A stretch of DNA of 64,000 bases from Alcaligenes pakistanensis (GTDB lineage: Bacteria; Pseudomonadota; Gammaproteobacteria; Burkholderiales; Burkholderiaceae_B): contig NZ_BMZN01000005.1 in NCBI RefSeq assembly GCF_014652815.1, positions 126,499-190,498 on the forward strand, read 5' to 3'. This document shows, piece by piece, positions 17,022 through 25,729 of this stretch; within the stretch, counting starts at the first letter, position 1, and each line of letters begins with the position of its first letter. The notes beneath the pieces are model-generated. The model was not told the DNA's origin. It saw only the letters and a program-made list of their open reading frames with translations, and did not search any database. The translations under genes were made by a program, and so were the position numbers.

Positions 17022-18631
17022 GCGTGCAATTGAACGTCCAAGGCTTGAGCCGAAATTTTGGTGGCATCCGAGCGGTGGATGAGGTGTCTTTCAGCACCGC
17101 ACCCGGCCAGATTACCGGCGTTATCGGCCCTAACGGTGCGGGTAAAACCACCCTGTTTAATCTGATTGCAGGCACGACCCGACCCAGCGCTGGTGCTGTC
17201 ACCATGGATGGCGCAGCCATTACGGGCCGACCTGCGGCGTATCTGGCCCGTCAGGGTCTGGTGCGTACCTTCCAGATGACGCATGTGTTTGCCGGTCATA
17301 CCGTATTTGAAAACCTGTACCGGGCCGCCCTGTTTCGTCAGTTTCCTTCGCCCTGGTTGTTGTTTAACCCCTGGGGTGTGCGCCGTGGTCGGCAGGAAGC
17401 GGCGCGGCAAGCGGAACAGGCTTTGGCCTTGATTGGTCTGGAGTCGGTTGCCAACGAGCAGGCCGATTCTCTGGCCTATGGTTTGCAGAAGATTTTGGGT
17501 GTGGGCATGGCCTTGACCGCCACGCCCCGCCTGCTGTTGATGGATGAGCCCGCCGCCGGTTTGAACCCGGTAGAAACCGTGGCAATGGCCGACCTGATTG
17601 AACGCATTCATGCCAGCGGTATTGATGTGGTGGTGGTCGAGCACGATATGGGCTTGGTGATGCGTTTGTGTCAAAAGCTGGTGGTGTTGGTCAATGGCCG
17701 CTTGCTGGCCGAAGGCCCCACTGCTCAGGTGCGCCAGGACCCACGGGTCATTGAAGCCTATCTGGGGGCCGACCTGGACAATGAGCCAGGGCTGGAACCG
17801 CTTGTTGAGAGCAAGGTGTATCAGGGCGGTATGGGCCGTGGGACGCAGGCGTCTGCTTCCCATCAGAATGGCATACCCGCCATGCCACCCAAGCCCGCTC
17901 CCATGCTGGAAATCAAGGATTTGAGTGTTTCCTATGGCGCAGTACGTGCCTTGGGCAAGGTCAGTTTTGCTGTTGAAGAAGCCAGTGTGTGCGCGGTCAT
18001 TGGTGCTAATGGCGCTGGCAAATCCACCTTGATGAAAGCCATCAGCGGTTTGGTGCCGGTTGCCGGGGGCGAAATCCTGATGGAAGGCCAGCCCATTCAG
18101 AACTTGAGTGCCGAACGACGCGTGAATCTGGGCATTGCCTTGTCACCCGAAGGCCGCCGTTTGTTCCCCGAACTGACCGTGCGCGAGAACCTCTTGATGG
18201 GCGCCTATCTGCGTCGTGATCAGGCTGACATTACGGTGGATCTGGAACGTATTTACGCCTACTTCCCGCGCCTTCTGGAGCGCGAGCAAAGTCAAGGCCG
18301 TCACCTGTCCGGTGGGGAGCAGCAAATGTGCGCGATTGGCCGTGCCTTGATGTCCAGGCCCCGCCTGCTCTTGCTGGATGAACCTTCTTTGGGCCTGGCC
18401 CCTGCCGTCACCCTGGAAGTGGCCCGGGCGATTCGCCAGATCAGCCAGGACGGCACCACGATTGTGCTGGTGGAGCAAAACGCTCGTCTGGCTTTGAAGC
18501 TGTCCAGGCACGCCGTGGTGCTGGAAACCGGGCGCTTGAGCCTGGCGGGCGACAGCAAAGACATCATGAATAACCCACAGATTGCGGCGGCCTATTTGGG
18601 CCATGCCGCAGAGGCTTCGCATCATGCCTAA
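17018..18631 (+). CDS. Fused double ABC ATPase (LivG-LivF in one polypeptide)
   Basis: 537-residue protein holding both ATPases of a Liv transporter, normally made by two genes. The first half (about 1-255) has Walker A GPNGAGKTT, a degenerate signature LAYGLQKIL, and LLLMDEPAAGLNP. A linker of about 45 residues rich in Gly/Ser/Pro follows. The second half (about 300-535) has GANGAGKST, the canonical LSGGEQQ signature and LLLLDEPSLGLAP. The start at 17018 has AAGGAGG. No frameshift is needed, so this is a true fusion. Energises uptake by the upstream permeases. LivG-type C-terminal residues are retained before the linker. Confidence 0.9.
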   Translation: MSVQLNVQGLSRNFGGIRAVDEVSFSTAPGQITGVIGPNGAGKTTLFNLIAGTTRPSAGAVTMDGAAITGRPAAYLARQGLVRTFQMTHVFAGHTVFENLYRAALFRQFPSPWLLFNPWGVRRGRQEAARQAEQALALIGLESVANEQADSLAYGLQKILGVGMALTATPRLLLMDEPAAGLNPVETVAMADLIERIHASGIDVVVVEHDMGLVMRLCQKLVVLVNGRLLAEGPTAQVRQDPRVIEAYLGADLDNEPGLEPLVESKVYQGGMGRGTQASASHQNGIPAMPPKPAPMLEIKDLSVSYGAVRALGKVSFAVEEASVCAVIGANGAGKSTLMKAISGLVPVAGGEILMEGQPIQNLSAERRVNLGIALSPEGRRLFPELTVRENLLMGAYLRRDQADITVDLERIYAYFPRLLEREQSQGRHLSGGEQQMCAIGRALMSRPRLLLLDEPSLGLAPAVTLEVARAIRQISQDGTTIVLVEQNARLALKLSRHAVVLETGRLSLAGDSKDIMNNPQIAAAYLGHAAEASHHA

Positions 18632-20141
18632 TATTTACCAGGTCGCCATGTTTAACGCCGAGCGCTACCCCGACAAGGTAGCGGTCTCGGACGAGCGACA
18701 GGCTCTGTCCTTTGGCCAGTTTTGTGCCCGTACGCGTGCCTTGTCGGCCTATTTGAAAGGCTTGGGGGTGAAGCCGGGGGATCGGGTGGCCATCATGACA
18801 CCTAACTCCATCGATTACCTGGCTCTGTTGCATGCCACTGCCGTGGGTGGTTTTTCGCTGGTACCGGTCAATACTCGTTACGGTGCGGCCGAACTGCGCT
18901 ACTTGCTGGACGATGCCCAGCCCACGGTGTGTATTGTGGACCCGGCCTACCGCGCTTTGCGTGAGCAGATCGAGCAAGAAGGCGGTTTGAGCAGCGCTGT
19001 GCAGTGGCTGGAACACCTGCCGGAGTCCTTGCCCGACCATCGGGCCGATGACCCGGTACAGCACCGCTTTGGCCGTGTGGGCGATGAGGATGTGGCCATC
19101 ATTATGTACACCTCGGGCACGACGTCCTCCCCCAAAGGGGCCATGCTGACACACGGTAATTTGTCGGCCAATGCCGTGAACTACATCATGGAGCTGGGCA
19201 TTGATGCCAATAGCCGTTCGCTGCTGGCGACGCCGCTGTTCCATATTGGTGGTTTCGGGGTGGTGAATGGCCCCATTCTGTATGCCGGTGGCAGCCTGCA
19301 TGTGGTGCCGCGCTTTGAAAGCGATGCGGTTATGGATGCGCTGCGCTTGTACCAACCTACGCATGTGTTTTTGCTGTCGGCCATGTGGGTGGGTTTGACG
19401 GATCATCCGGACTTTAAAGACCTGTCCCTGCCCGGTGCCCAGTTTGTACAAACGGCTGCCGCGCCCTTGGGCCAGTGGCGTCAGGATTTGATTCGCACGG
19501 TGTTCTCCAATGCGGAATTCAGCTGGGGCTTTGGTATGACGGAAAGCTGTGTCACCACCATCAAGAATCGCTATACGCAAGAGATTCTGGAGCATCCCGG
19601 CTCTATTGGTTATCTGTGGCGGCATGTGCAGTATCGATTGGTGGATGCAGACGGGAAGGTGTTGCCCGATCAGCGTGGCCCCGGTGAAATGCAGGTGCGC
19701 GGCCCGACTGTATTCAAAGGCTATTGGCGTCAGCCAGAGTTGACGGCCCAGGTGCTGGATGCAGAAGGCTGGCTGCACACGGGCGATCTGATTCGTGTGG
19801 ACGATGAAGGCTTTGCCTATTTCATGGGCCGTAGCAAAGATATGATCAAGACTGGCGGGGAAAACGTGGCCGCGCTGGAAGTAGAAAACTGTCTGGCCAG
19901 CCATACCGATGTGCGTGAAGCGGCAGCGTTTGGTCTGCCCCACGAATATTGGGGCGAGGAACTGGTGGCAGCGATTGTGCCCGCCAATGGCCGCGAGCCG
20001 GATGTGGAATCGCTGCGCGAGTTTTGCCGTCAAAAACTGTCTGGCTTTAAAGTACCCAAACGCATCTTTATTGTGGATTCCCTGCCTCAGTCCTCGTCGG
20101 GCAAAGTGCAGAAGTTCCTTCTTCGACAAAGGTATGTCTGA
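18624..20141 (+). CDS. AMP-forming acyl-CoA synthetase
   Basis: 505-residue ANL-superfamily ligase that activates a carboxylic acid to its CoA ester through an acyl-AMP. P-loop-like motif MYTSGTTSSPKGAML near residue 162, A5 motif SWGFGMTESC, A7 HTGDLIRVDDEGF and A10 lysine in SSSGKVQKF. The ATG at 18624 overlaps the ATPase stop by eight bases, so uptake and activation are co-translated. The imported substrate is unknown; enoyl-CoA hydratase in the same operon suggests beta-oxidation-like chemistry. Confidence 0.9.
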   Translation: MPNIYQVAMFNAERYPDKVAVSDERQALSFGQFCARTRALSAYLKGLGVKPGDRVAIMTPNSIDYLALLHATAVGGFSLVPVNTRYGAAELRYLLDDAQPTVCIVDPAYRALREQIEQEGGLSSAVQWLEHLPESLPDHRADDPVQHRFGRVGDEDVAIIMYTSGTTSSPKGAMLTHGNLSANAVNYIMELGIDANSRSLLATPLFHIGGFGVVNGPILYAGGSLHVVPRFESDAVMDALRLYQPTHVFLLSAMWVGLTDHPDFKDLSLPGAQFVQTAAAPLGQWRQDLIRTVFSNAEFSWGFGMTESCVTTIKNRYTQEILEHPGSIGYLWRHVQYRLVDADGKVLPDQRGPGEMQVRGPTVFKGYWRQPELTAQVLDAEGWLHTGDLIRVDDEGFAYFMGRSKDMIKTGGENVAALEVENCLASHTDVREAAAFGLPHEYWGEELVAAIVPANGREPDVESLREFCRQKLSGFKVPKRIFIVDSLPQSSSGKVQKFLLRQRYV

Positions 20142-20512
20142 TGCAGACTTCGTTATCTCTGTTTGACCCTGCTGTGCTGAGCGCTTGGGCGCAACGCGCC
20201 AGTGCGGATAATTTTGTACAGCAGCACAGTGTGCTGGCTGATGTATGTGTGGCGCTGCGTAATACCGAAACGGGCGAGAAACTTTGGCTGGCCGTGTCTG
20301 AACAGGATGTGCAGGCGGGCACCGGCCCGCGCGAGGTGCCCTTCTGGCTGGAAGGCGATAGCGCCGCTTTTGCCGATCTGGCCCAGGGCTACCCCTTTAA
20401 CCGTCTGGTGCGTCAGCATAGGCTGGTGGTGGGGGGCGATTTGCGCGCCTGCGTGCAGAACTGGATGTTGTTGTATGCCCTGACCCGTCTGACGGGCGAG
20501 CTGGAGGTCTGA
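20141..20512 (+). CDS. Small SCP2-like protein
   Basis: 123-residue protein, start overlapping the ligase stop by one base (TGATG). The stretch FWLEGDSAAFADLAQG followed by HRLVVGGDLRACVQNW resembles the lipid-binding SCP2 fold (a GD..AFA..L.G motif then a strand with GDL), suggesting binding of a hydrophobic acyl or CoA ester. This is a pattern-level resemblance, not a firm assignment. Its conserved place between ligase and hydrolase suggests a binding or accessory role in the same pathway. No catalytic motif is seen. Confidence 0.55.
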   Translation: MQTSLSLFDPAVLSAWAQRASADNFVQQHSVLADVCVALRNTETGEKLWLAVSEQDVQAGTGPREVPFWLEGDSAAFADLAQGYPFNRLVRQHRLVVGGDLRACVQNWMLLYALTRLTGELEV

Positions 20513-20514
20513 CC

Positions 20515-21315
20515 ATGCCTTATGTGAAAACTGCGGATGGTATTCGTGCCTATTACGATCTGGCCGGTTCTGGCCCGGCCTTGGTGATGGTGCACGGTGC
20601 CAGCCAGGACAGCTTGTCCTGGCAATATGTGCTGGAGCACTTCGCCCCCTTTTACACGGTCTATGCGCTGGATCTGCCCGGTCATGGCAAGAGCGGCATG
20701 CCAGTGGGTGGGCCGCACACGGTCACGTCGCAAAACGCACAGTATTTATTGCAGTTTCTGGATGCCGCAGGCATTAGCGATCCGGTTTTGATGGGCCATT
20801 CCATGGGCGGTGGCGTTGTTGCACAGGCCGCTGCTATTGCCCCCGAACGTATTCGTGGCCTGGTGCTGGTGGATGGCGCCTCGGTGAACGTGGTGAAGTC
20901 CTCGGGCTATAACCCGCGCATTCTGGAGATGGCGCGCATCAATCCGGGCGACTGGTTTGAAGTGACTTTCCGTACCTTGATGGGTACTTTGTCTGATCCA
21001 GCCCGTGCGCTGGAAGTGGTGACAGACGCCCGGCGCTGCATCCCGGCCGTGGCCTTTGCAGATATCTGCGCCTTTGGCGGTTTTCGCATGGAACAGATTC
21101 TGGATGACATACGCTGCCCGGTGGTGATTGTGGAGGGCGGCGAGGACTGGTCTGTACCGCCAGAGTCCGCCAGAGAGGTCGAACGCTTGCTGCGAGAGGG
21201 CAAAGTTCCGGTGGAGTATATAGAATGGCCGGGCATCGGGCATTTTCCCCAAAGTGAATGCCCTGAACAGTTCACCCGTGACACCTTGGCAGCCATGCGC
21301 CGCCTGTCTCTTTAA
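20515..21315 (+). CDS. Alpha/beta hydrolase
   Basis: 266-residue alpha/beta-hydrolase fold enzyme. The oxyanion segment VMVHGASQDSLSW, the nucleophile elbow GHSMGGG (serine near residue 99) and the catalytic histidine in GIGHFPQSE are visible; an acid residue lies in IVEGGEDWSVP. It could act as a thioesterase, C-C hydrolase or lactonase in the operon's pathway; sequence does not tell which. Only two bases separate it from the preceding gene. Confidence 0.85.
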   Translation: MPYVKTADGIRAYYDLAGSGPALVMVHGASQDSLSWQYVLEHFAPFYTVYALDLPGHGKSGMPVGGPHTVTSQNAQYLLQFLDAAGISDPVLMGHSMGGGVVAQAAAIAPERIRGLVLVDGASVNVVKSSGYNPRILEMARINPGDWFEVTFRTLMGTLSDPARALEVVTDARRCIPAVAFADICAFGGFRMEQILDDIRCPVVIVEGGEDWSVPPESAREVERLLREGKVPVEYIEWPGIGHFPQSECPEQFTRDTLAAMRRLSL

Positions 21316-21327
21316 GCTGAAACCCGT

Positions 21328-22095
21328 ATGGCAAACAACGAATCCCAGTCCAACGCCAAACCTACTCTGTATCAGAACATGAGCGATCGCTTGTTGGAGC
21401 TGATCCGTTCGGGCCATTATCCCGTCGGTTCCAAGCTACCCACCGAGATGGAGCTGTGCGAGATGTATGGCGTGGGGCGGCATACGGCACGTGAAGCCAT
21501 ACGCAAGCTGACCGATCTGGGTTTGATCGAGCGGCGCCGGCGTGCCGGTACCACGGTGATTCGCCAGCATCCCAAGCCGCAGTTTGGTCTGGCGCTGGAC
21601 ACCACGGACCAGTTGCAACGCTATCTGGAGTTCACCGATCTGCACGTGCATAAAAAGGCCGTCTGTGTCGACAAGCAGCCGCCTGAAACCGCGCTGGACG
21701 GTGAACCGGGTGATTGGGTGAAGGTGGAAACCTACCGCAGTGTGCCGGGCAGCAAGCGTGGCATTTCCTGGACAGATATTTATCTGCGCAAGGAATACCA
21801 GGCCGTGGCCGAGCTGATTTCGACTCAGCCCGGCGGTGTGTATCCTTTGTTGGAAGAGCATTGCGGTGAAGTAGTGGAAACCATCGAGATGGAGATTTCT
21901 GCCTCGCGCTTTCCGCCGCATGTCGCTCGTTTTCTGGGCTACGAGGACTCTGACCCCGCTTTGCTGATTATCCGTACCTTCCGCAATCTGGCCGGCAAGG
22001 TTATGGAAGTGGCGGTCAGCTTTTACCCACCTTATGAATTCCGCTACCTCACACGCCTGTCGCGCAGTGATGGCAGCCATCGCTCGCAGAGCTGA
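21328..22095 (+). CDS. GntR/HutC-family regulator with UTRA domain
   Basis: 255-residue regulator with an N-terminal winged helix (ELCEMYGVGRHTAREAIRKL, residues 35-75) and a C-terminal UTRA effector domain (about 100-245, chorismate-lyase fold). Unusually it lies inside the operon, between the hydrolase and enoyl-CoA hydratase genes, so it is expected to be autoregulated together with the transporter. The ribosome site is weak, consistent with low expression. Its ligand is probably the imported acid or its CoA ester. Confidence 0.88.
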   Translation: MANNESQSNAKPTLYQNMSDRLLELIRSGHYPVGSKLPTEMELCEMYGVGRHTAREAIRKLTDLGLIERRRRAGTTVIRQHPKPQFGLALDTTDQLQRYLEFTDLHVHKKAVCVDKQPPETALDGEPGDWVKVETYRSVPGSKRGISWTDIYLRKEYQAVAELISTQPGGVYPLLEEHCGEVVETIEMEISASRFPPHVARFLGYEDSDPALLIIRTFRNLAGKVMEVAVSFYPPYEFRYLTRLSRSDGSHRSQS

Positions 22096-22122
22096 TTTTT
22101 CCGAACCTTTGGGGAGACATTC

Positions 22123-22911
22123 ATGAAACGCAAATATGGCCGCAGTGTGACGGTCAAGGTGACGGGCGACCATGCGCTGGTGCGCTTTGATCGTGGCGTG
22201 AACCGCAATGCTATTGATCAGGACACCTTGCTGGCCTTGACGCAAGTGGCGCAGGACCTGGCCTTGTCGCTGGAAATTCACACCGTGGTGCTGACCGGGG
22301 CCAAGGATATTTTCTCGGCCGGGATTGATCTGAAAGACCCGCAAAAATGGAACGACGAACAGGCCGGTTTGCTGGAACGCCGCGATGTGGCCCAGCGCGG
22401 TGCTCGCCTATGCCGTTTGTGGGAAGAGTTGCCACAGCTGACTATTGCCGCCATTGAAGGCGCAGCCGTAGGTGGCTCGGTGGCGTTGGCACTGGCCTGT
22501 GACTGGCGGGTGGCCTCGCAGTCGTCCTTTTTGTATCTGCCCGAAGCTAAAGTGGGCCTGAACATGGGCTGGGGCGCGATTCCGCGCATGGTGAATATGC
22601 TCGGTGCAGCCCGTACCAAGCGAGCCATTTTGCTGGCAGAGCGCTTTGGTTCTGCCCAGGCGCTGGACTGGGGTTTGCTGGATGAAGTCTGCGAACCCGG
22701 CCAAGCTGTGACAGTGGCGCAGTCGCTGGCACAGCGTGCGTCGGAGTCGCCTGCAGCGATCATCCGCATGACTAAAGAGGCAGTCAATCAGGTCGCCAAT
22801 GCCATGAACCGTTTGGGCATTTATATGGATGCCGATCAGGCCCTGGTGTGCCGCGACAGTGTAGAGGGAGCCCAGGCGCGTGCGGGCTTTTTGTCACCGA
22901 ACCGCGCCTAG
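22123..22911 (+). CDS. Enoyl-CoA hydratase/isomerase family protein
   Basis: 262-residue crotonase-fold enzyme. The CoA-binding and oxyanion motifs are seen in FSAGIDLKDP and AIEGAAVGGSVALALACD; the helix LPEAKVGLNMGWGAIPR carries one of the usual acidic positions. Members hydrate, isomerise or cleave acyl-CoAs. It is the last gene of the operon; GGGGAG precedes its ATG. It ends 16 bases from the convergent decarboxylase gene. Confidence 0.87.
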   Translation: MKRKYGRSVTVKVTGDHALVRFDRGVNRNAIDQDTLLALTQVAQDLALSLEIHTVVLTGAKDIFSAGIDLKDPQKWNDEQAGLLERRDVAQRGARLCRLWEELPQLTIAAIEGAAVGGSVALALACDWRVASQSSFLYLPEAKVGLNMGWGAIPRMVNMLGAARTKRAILLAERFGSAQALDWGLLDEVCEPGQAVTVAQSLAQRASESPAAIIRMTKEAVNQVANAMNRLGIYMDADQALVCRDSVEGAQARAGFLSPNRA

Positions 22912-22927
22912 GTAAAGCGGCTTGTGG

Positions 22928-23704
22928 TCAGGCTGTTTGGCGCTCTTGTGCCAAACGTCCCATCGCCTGTGGCCATAAATCCAGCCCGGCAGTGGCCACC
23001 AGATCCCAGAAACCCGCAGGCGAGCTGGACACGACCGTCACGCCCAGCTTGTCTTCAACCTGACGCACGGCTTCCAGTGAGACCAGACCGCCACAAGACA
23101 GCAACAAGCCTTGCGCTTGACCGGGGGCCTGTTCCTGAGCCATGTCCCAGGTTTTCAGACACAGGTCTACCAACTCCTGCGTGCTGATTTTTGCCATGGC
23201 CGTGACGTCATTGACACCCAAGCCATAGGCGCACACGGCCTGAATCTGGTTCTGGCCCAGGAAGTGGACCAGACGCTGGTTCACGTCATCGATATAGGAA
23301 GATGCGACGGCCACCCGTTCGATGCCACTGACACGCAGGCCGCGCAAAATGGCATGGCTCATGGTGGAGCATGGCAGGCCGGTGGCTTCACGCAGGCGGG
23401 CCACCAGTTCCTCGTTAAAGTCCGTGCCACGGTAAAAGCTCAGTGAGGTTCCCATCAAGGACACCGCCTGGGCGCCACGGGCCGCCAGTTTCTGGGCCGC
23501 CTCGACCACTTGGTCGATAACCTGGTCATAGCCTTCCTTGTCCACCGAGCTGAGTGCCAGTCCTTGGGCGATGAAGTCAATTTCCGGGTACATTTCCGGG
23601 CCTTCCGGAGGCACCAGACCAGCGGCAGGTGGCACGATCAAGCCCAGTACGGGGCGCTTGGCGTCAGAGTTGTCAGTCGTCATAAAAGTAGCTGCTAGTG
23701 TCAT
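22928..23704 (-). CDS. amdA: Arylmalonate decarboxylase
   Basis: 258-residue cytoplasmic enzyme of the Asp/Glu-racemase superfamily that removes CO2 from alpha-aryl or alkenyl malonates without cofactor. It follows the Bordetella bronchiseptica enzyme closely: LIVPPAAGLVP near residue 22, the dioxyanion hole MGTSLSFYRG at 84-93, SYIDDVN and the catalytic cysteine in LLSCGGLVSL (C204). The other racemase cysteine is replaced by glycine (G85), which marks decarboxylases and not racemases. The start overlaps the stop of the Bug receptor (ATGA), so the two are coupled, linking uptake and decarboxylation of a malonate-type substrate. Third gene of a GntR-Bug-amdA operon. Confidence 0.9.
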   Translation of the reverse strand: MTLAATFMTTDNSDAKRPVLGLIVPPAAGLVPPEGPEMYPEIDFIAQGLALSSVDKEGYDQVIDQVVEAAQKLAARGAQAVSLMGTSLSFYRGTDFNEELVARLREATGLPCSTMSHAILRGLRVSGIERVAVASSYIDDVNQRLVHFLGQNQIQAVCAYGLGVNDVTAMAKISTQELVDLCLKTWDMAQEQAPGQAQGLLLSCGGLVSLEAVRQVEDKLGVTVVSSSPAGFWDLVATAGLDLWPQAMGRLAQERQTA

Positions 23705-24669
23705 TGTTTAAAGTCGAGCTGGGCGGTCTTGATGACATTGGCCCAACGTTCTGTTTCTTCGCCCAGCCATTGTTCGGTGGCCTGGGCATTTTTATAGCCA
23801 GCTACCGAGCCTTGGGCCAGGAAGGCGTCCTGTACTTGTTTTTGCTGCATGCTGTTTTCCAGCGCTTTGCTAACCGTGGCGATCAGGGCCGGGTCCACGT
23901 TTTGCGGGGCCAGCATGAACAGCGAAGGCGTTACGCTGTAGCCAGGAAGGGTTTCCGACACGCTGGGCAGGTCGGGCATGCCGGGAAAGCGGCGCTCGGA
24001 CAAGGTAGCCAGCAGGCGGATGCGACCGGAGTTAGCCAGGCCAATCGATGAGGCCAGACTGGCAAAAGACATGGACACTTCACCCGAGGCCAAGGCTTGG
24101 CTGGCTGGCGCACCACCGCGATAGGGCACGTGGACCAGTTCGCTTTGTGTCTGCATGGCAAACAGTTCGCCACCCAGGTGGTGGACTGAACCTACACCCA
24201 CCGAGGCAAAGGTCTCCGTCTGTGGGGGAGCCTTGCGAATGGTTTCGATCAACTCAGCCACGGTTTTAATCGGGCTGTTGCCGGGGACGGCCAAGGCTAG
24301 ATCGGACTGGCCCACCATGCCAATGGGCGCGAAGTCGCGCTGCAAGTCATAGCGCAGGGCTGGGTAGATATAAGGGGCAACCAGCAAGGAGGTATCGGCA
24401 AACAGCAGCGTGTTGCCATCGGCCTGGGACTTGGAGACGTAGTCGGCTGAAATCGTGCCGCCCGCACCGGACTTGTTTTCCACAATGACGGTGCGGTCCA
24501 GCTCCTTGCTCAGGGCCTGGGCAGTGACGCGGGCCAAGGTGTCAACTCCGCCGCCGGGGGCAAAACCGACGACCAGACGAATGGGTTCAGCGGCGTGCAG
24601 CGCAGCCAGAGGGGTTAATGTCAGGGCGAACGCGGCCAGCGCCCGCCGTGTGAAACGGCTTGCAAACAT
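23701..24669 (-). CDS. Bug/TctC-family periplasmic receptor beside amdA
   Basis: 322-residue tripartite tricarboxylate-type receptor. The signal peptide MFASRFTRRALAAFALTLTPLAALHAAEP is followed by RLVVGFAPGGGVDTLARV, the carboxylate-binding entry common to Bug proteins, and VVENKSGAGGTISAD. It precedes and is coupled to the arylmalonate decarboxylase, so a malonate derivative is the likely ligand. No TctA/TctB permease genes lie nearby, which is common for Bug proteins in Alcaligenaceae; they may use a shared permease or act as sensors. GAGGAG precedes the ATG. Confidence 0.9.
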   Translation of the reverse strand: MFASRFTRRALAAFALTLTPLAALHAAEPIRLVVGFAPGGGVDTLARVTAQALSKELDRTVIVENKSGAGGTISADYVSKSQADGNTLLFADTSLLVAPYIYPALRYDLQRDFAPIGMVGQSDLALAVPGNSPIKTVAELIETIRKAPPQTETFASVGVGSVHHLGGELFAMQTQSELVHVPYRGGAPASQALASGEVSMSFASLASSIGLANSGRIRLLATLSERRFPGMPDLPSVSETLPGYSVTPSLFMLAPQNVDPALIATVSKALENSMQQKQVQDAFLAQGSVAGYKNAQATEQWLGEETERWANVIKTAQLDFKQ

Positions 24670-24716
24670 GAGAAAGTCTCCTCGGTATGAGTGGTGGTTT
24701 TTAGCTAGTTATTTGT

Positions 24717-25445
24717 TCAGTGCCGCATGTAAAACCCGGCCAAAGGGTTGAGCTGGGCGTTGAGCCAGCTATAGCGCTCGCGCTTGTCGAACTCCCATTT
24801 CTCGGGATGGGCATGGGCGACACGGCGCAGAGACTCTGCACCGGACAGCACATGGCTGGCCGCCGCTTGCATGGCACTGGGGCCGTCGCGTTGGGCCAGG
24901 GCCTGAGTCAGTGCCTGATGTTCATGCCAGGACTGCTCCATGCGGTTTTCCTGATCCAGATGGCGGTGGCGGTAAGGGTTGGTCAAACGGCGCAGGTGTT
25001 CAATTTGCTGCACCATGAAAGTGTTGCCCGCAATGCTGTGAATCAAGGCGTGCAGTTCGGCGTTATAGGTGGCGTAATCGCTCAGACTTTTGTCCTGCAA
25101 GGCCTTGGCCCCACGCTTTTGCAAACGCTCCAACTCGCGAATCTGGGCATTGCTGATGCGGTAGGCCGCCAGTTGGGTGCAAGCACCTTCCAGCAAGGCC
25201 AGGGTTTCCAGCATTTCTTCCAGTTCTTCAATCGTATGCTGGGTTACAAAAATGCCAGCACGCGGGGCGATGCGTACTTGCCCGGTGGCCGCCAATTGCA
25301 GCAAAGCTTCGCGGACAGGAGTACGTGATACCCGGAAAAAAGTGCACAGCAAGGCTTCGTCAATGGCGCTGCCCGGCGGCAGATCACCGCTGGCAATGCG
25401 GTGCTCCAGTTCGATTCGTACTCGGTCGGTATTGCTTAGCGTCAT
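24717..25445 (-). CDS. GntR-family regulator (FCD) of the arylmalonate operon
   Basis: 242-residue FadR-type regulator: winged helix in residues 5-70 (LLCTFFRVSRTPVREALLQL) and an FCD domain to about 215. The final 25 residues after that (EKWEFDKRERYSWLNAQLNPLAG) are an unusual polar tail. It is the first gene of the operon with the Bug receptor (47-bp gap) and amdA, and is likely to repress it until the substrate is bound. A 12-bp palindrome lies 58 bases upstream of its start. Confidence 0.88.
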   Translation of the reverse strand: MTLSNTDRVRIELEHRIASGDLPPGSAIDEALLCTFFRVSRTPVREALLQLAATGQVRIAPRAGIFVTQHTIEELEEMLETLALLEGACTQLAAYRISNAQIRELERLQKRGAKALQDKSLSDYATYNAELHALIHSIAGNTFMVQQIEHLRRLTNPYRHRHLDQENRMEQSWHEHQALTQALAQRDGPSAMQAAASHVLSGAESLRRVAHAHPEKWEFDKRERYSWLNAQLNPLAGFYMRH

Positions 25446-25503
25446 GTCGGTCTCCGAAGCCTTTTACTATTTTTTAGGCTTAAATGATTCTATGTAGAGC
25501 TTT

Positions 25504-25515
25504 TTGATATATCAA
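25504..25515. promoter_or_regulatory. Palindrome TTGATATATCAA upstream of the GntR-Bug-amdA operon
   Basis: Perfect 12-bp AT-rich palindrome in the divergent region between the GntR gene and the DMT exporter gene. It is the best candidate operator for the adjacent GntR protein. Confidence 0.45.
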
Positions 25516-25729
25516 TTAAGGCTTGCCCGAGGGTAAAGAAATCTCGGCCCCGTTTTGATTCGGGTGGATTTCGCGGATAATCAATTTTTTCTACCGTTCC
25601 CAAGTCCCCAGGTGGGGGTTGGTGCAGACAGCGCGGTTTGCATGGGGACGGTTTCCTTGTTCAGGGCTGGCCTGCTGTTGGCGCAGCTCCCCGCGGGGCA
25701 AGGCACGATATTTTTCGGATAAAAAAACC

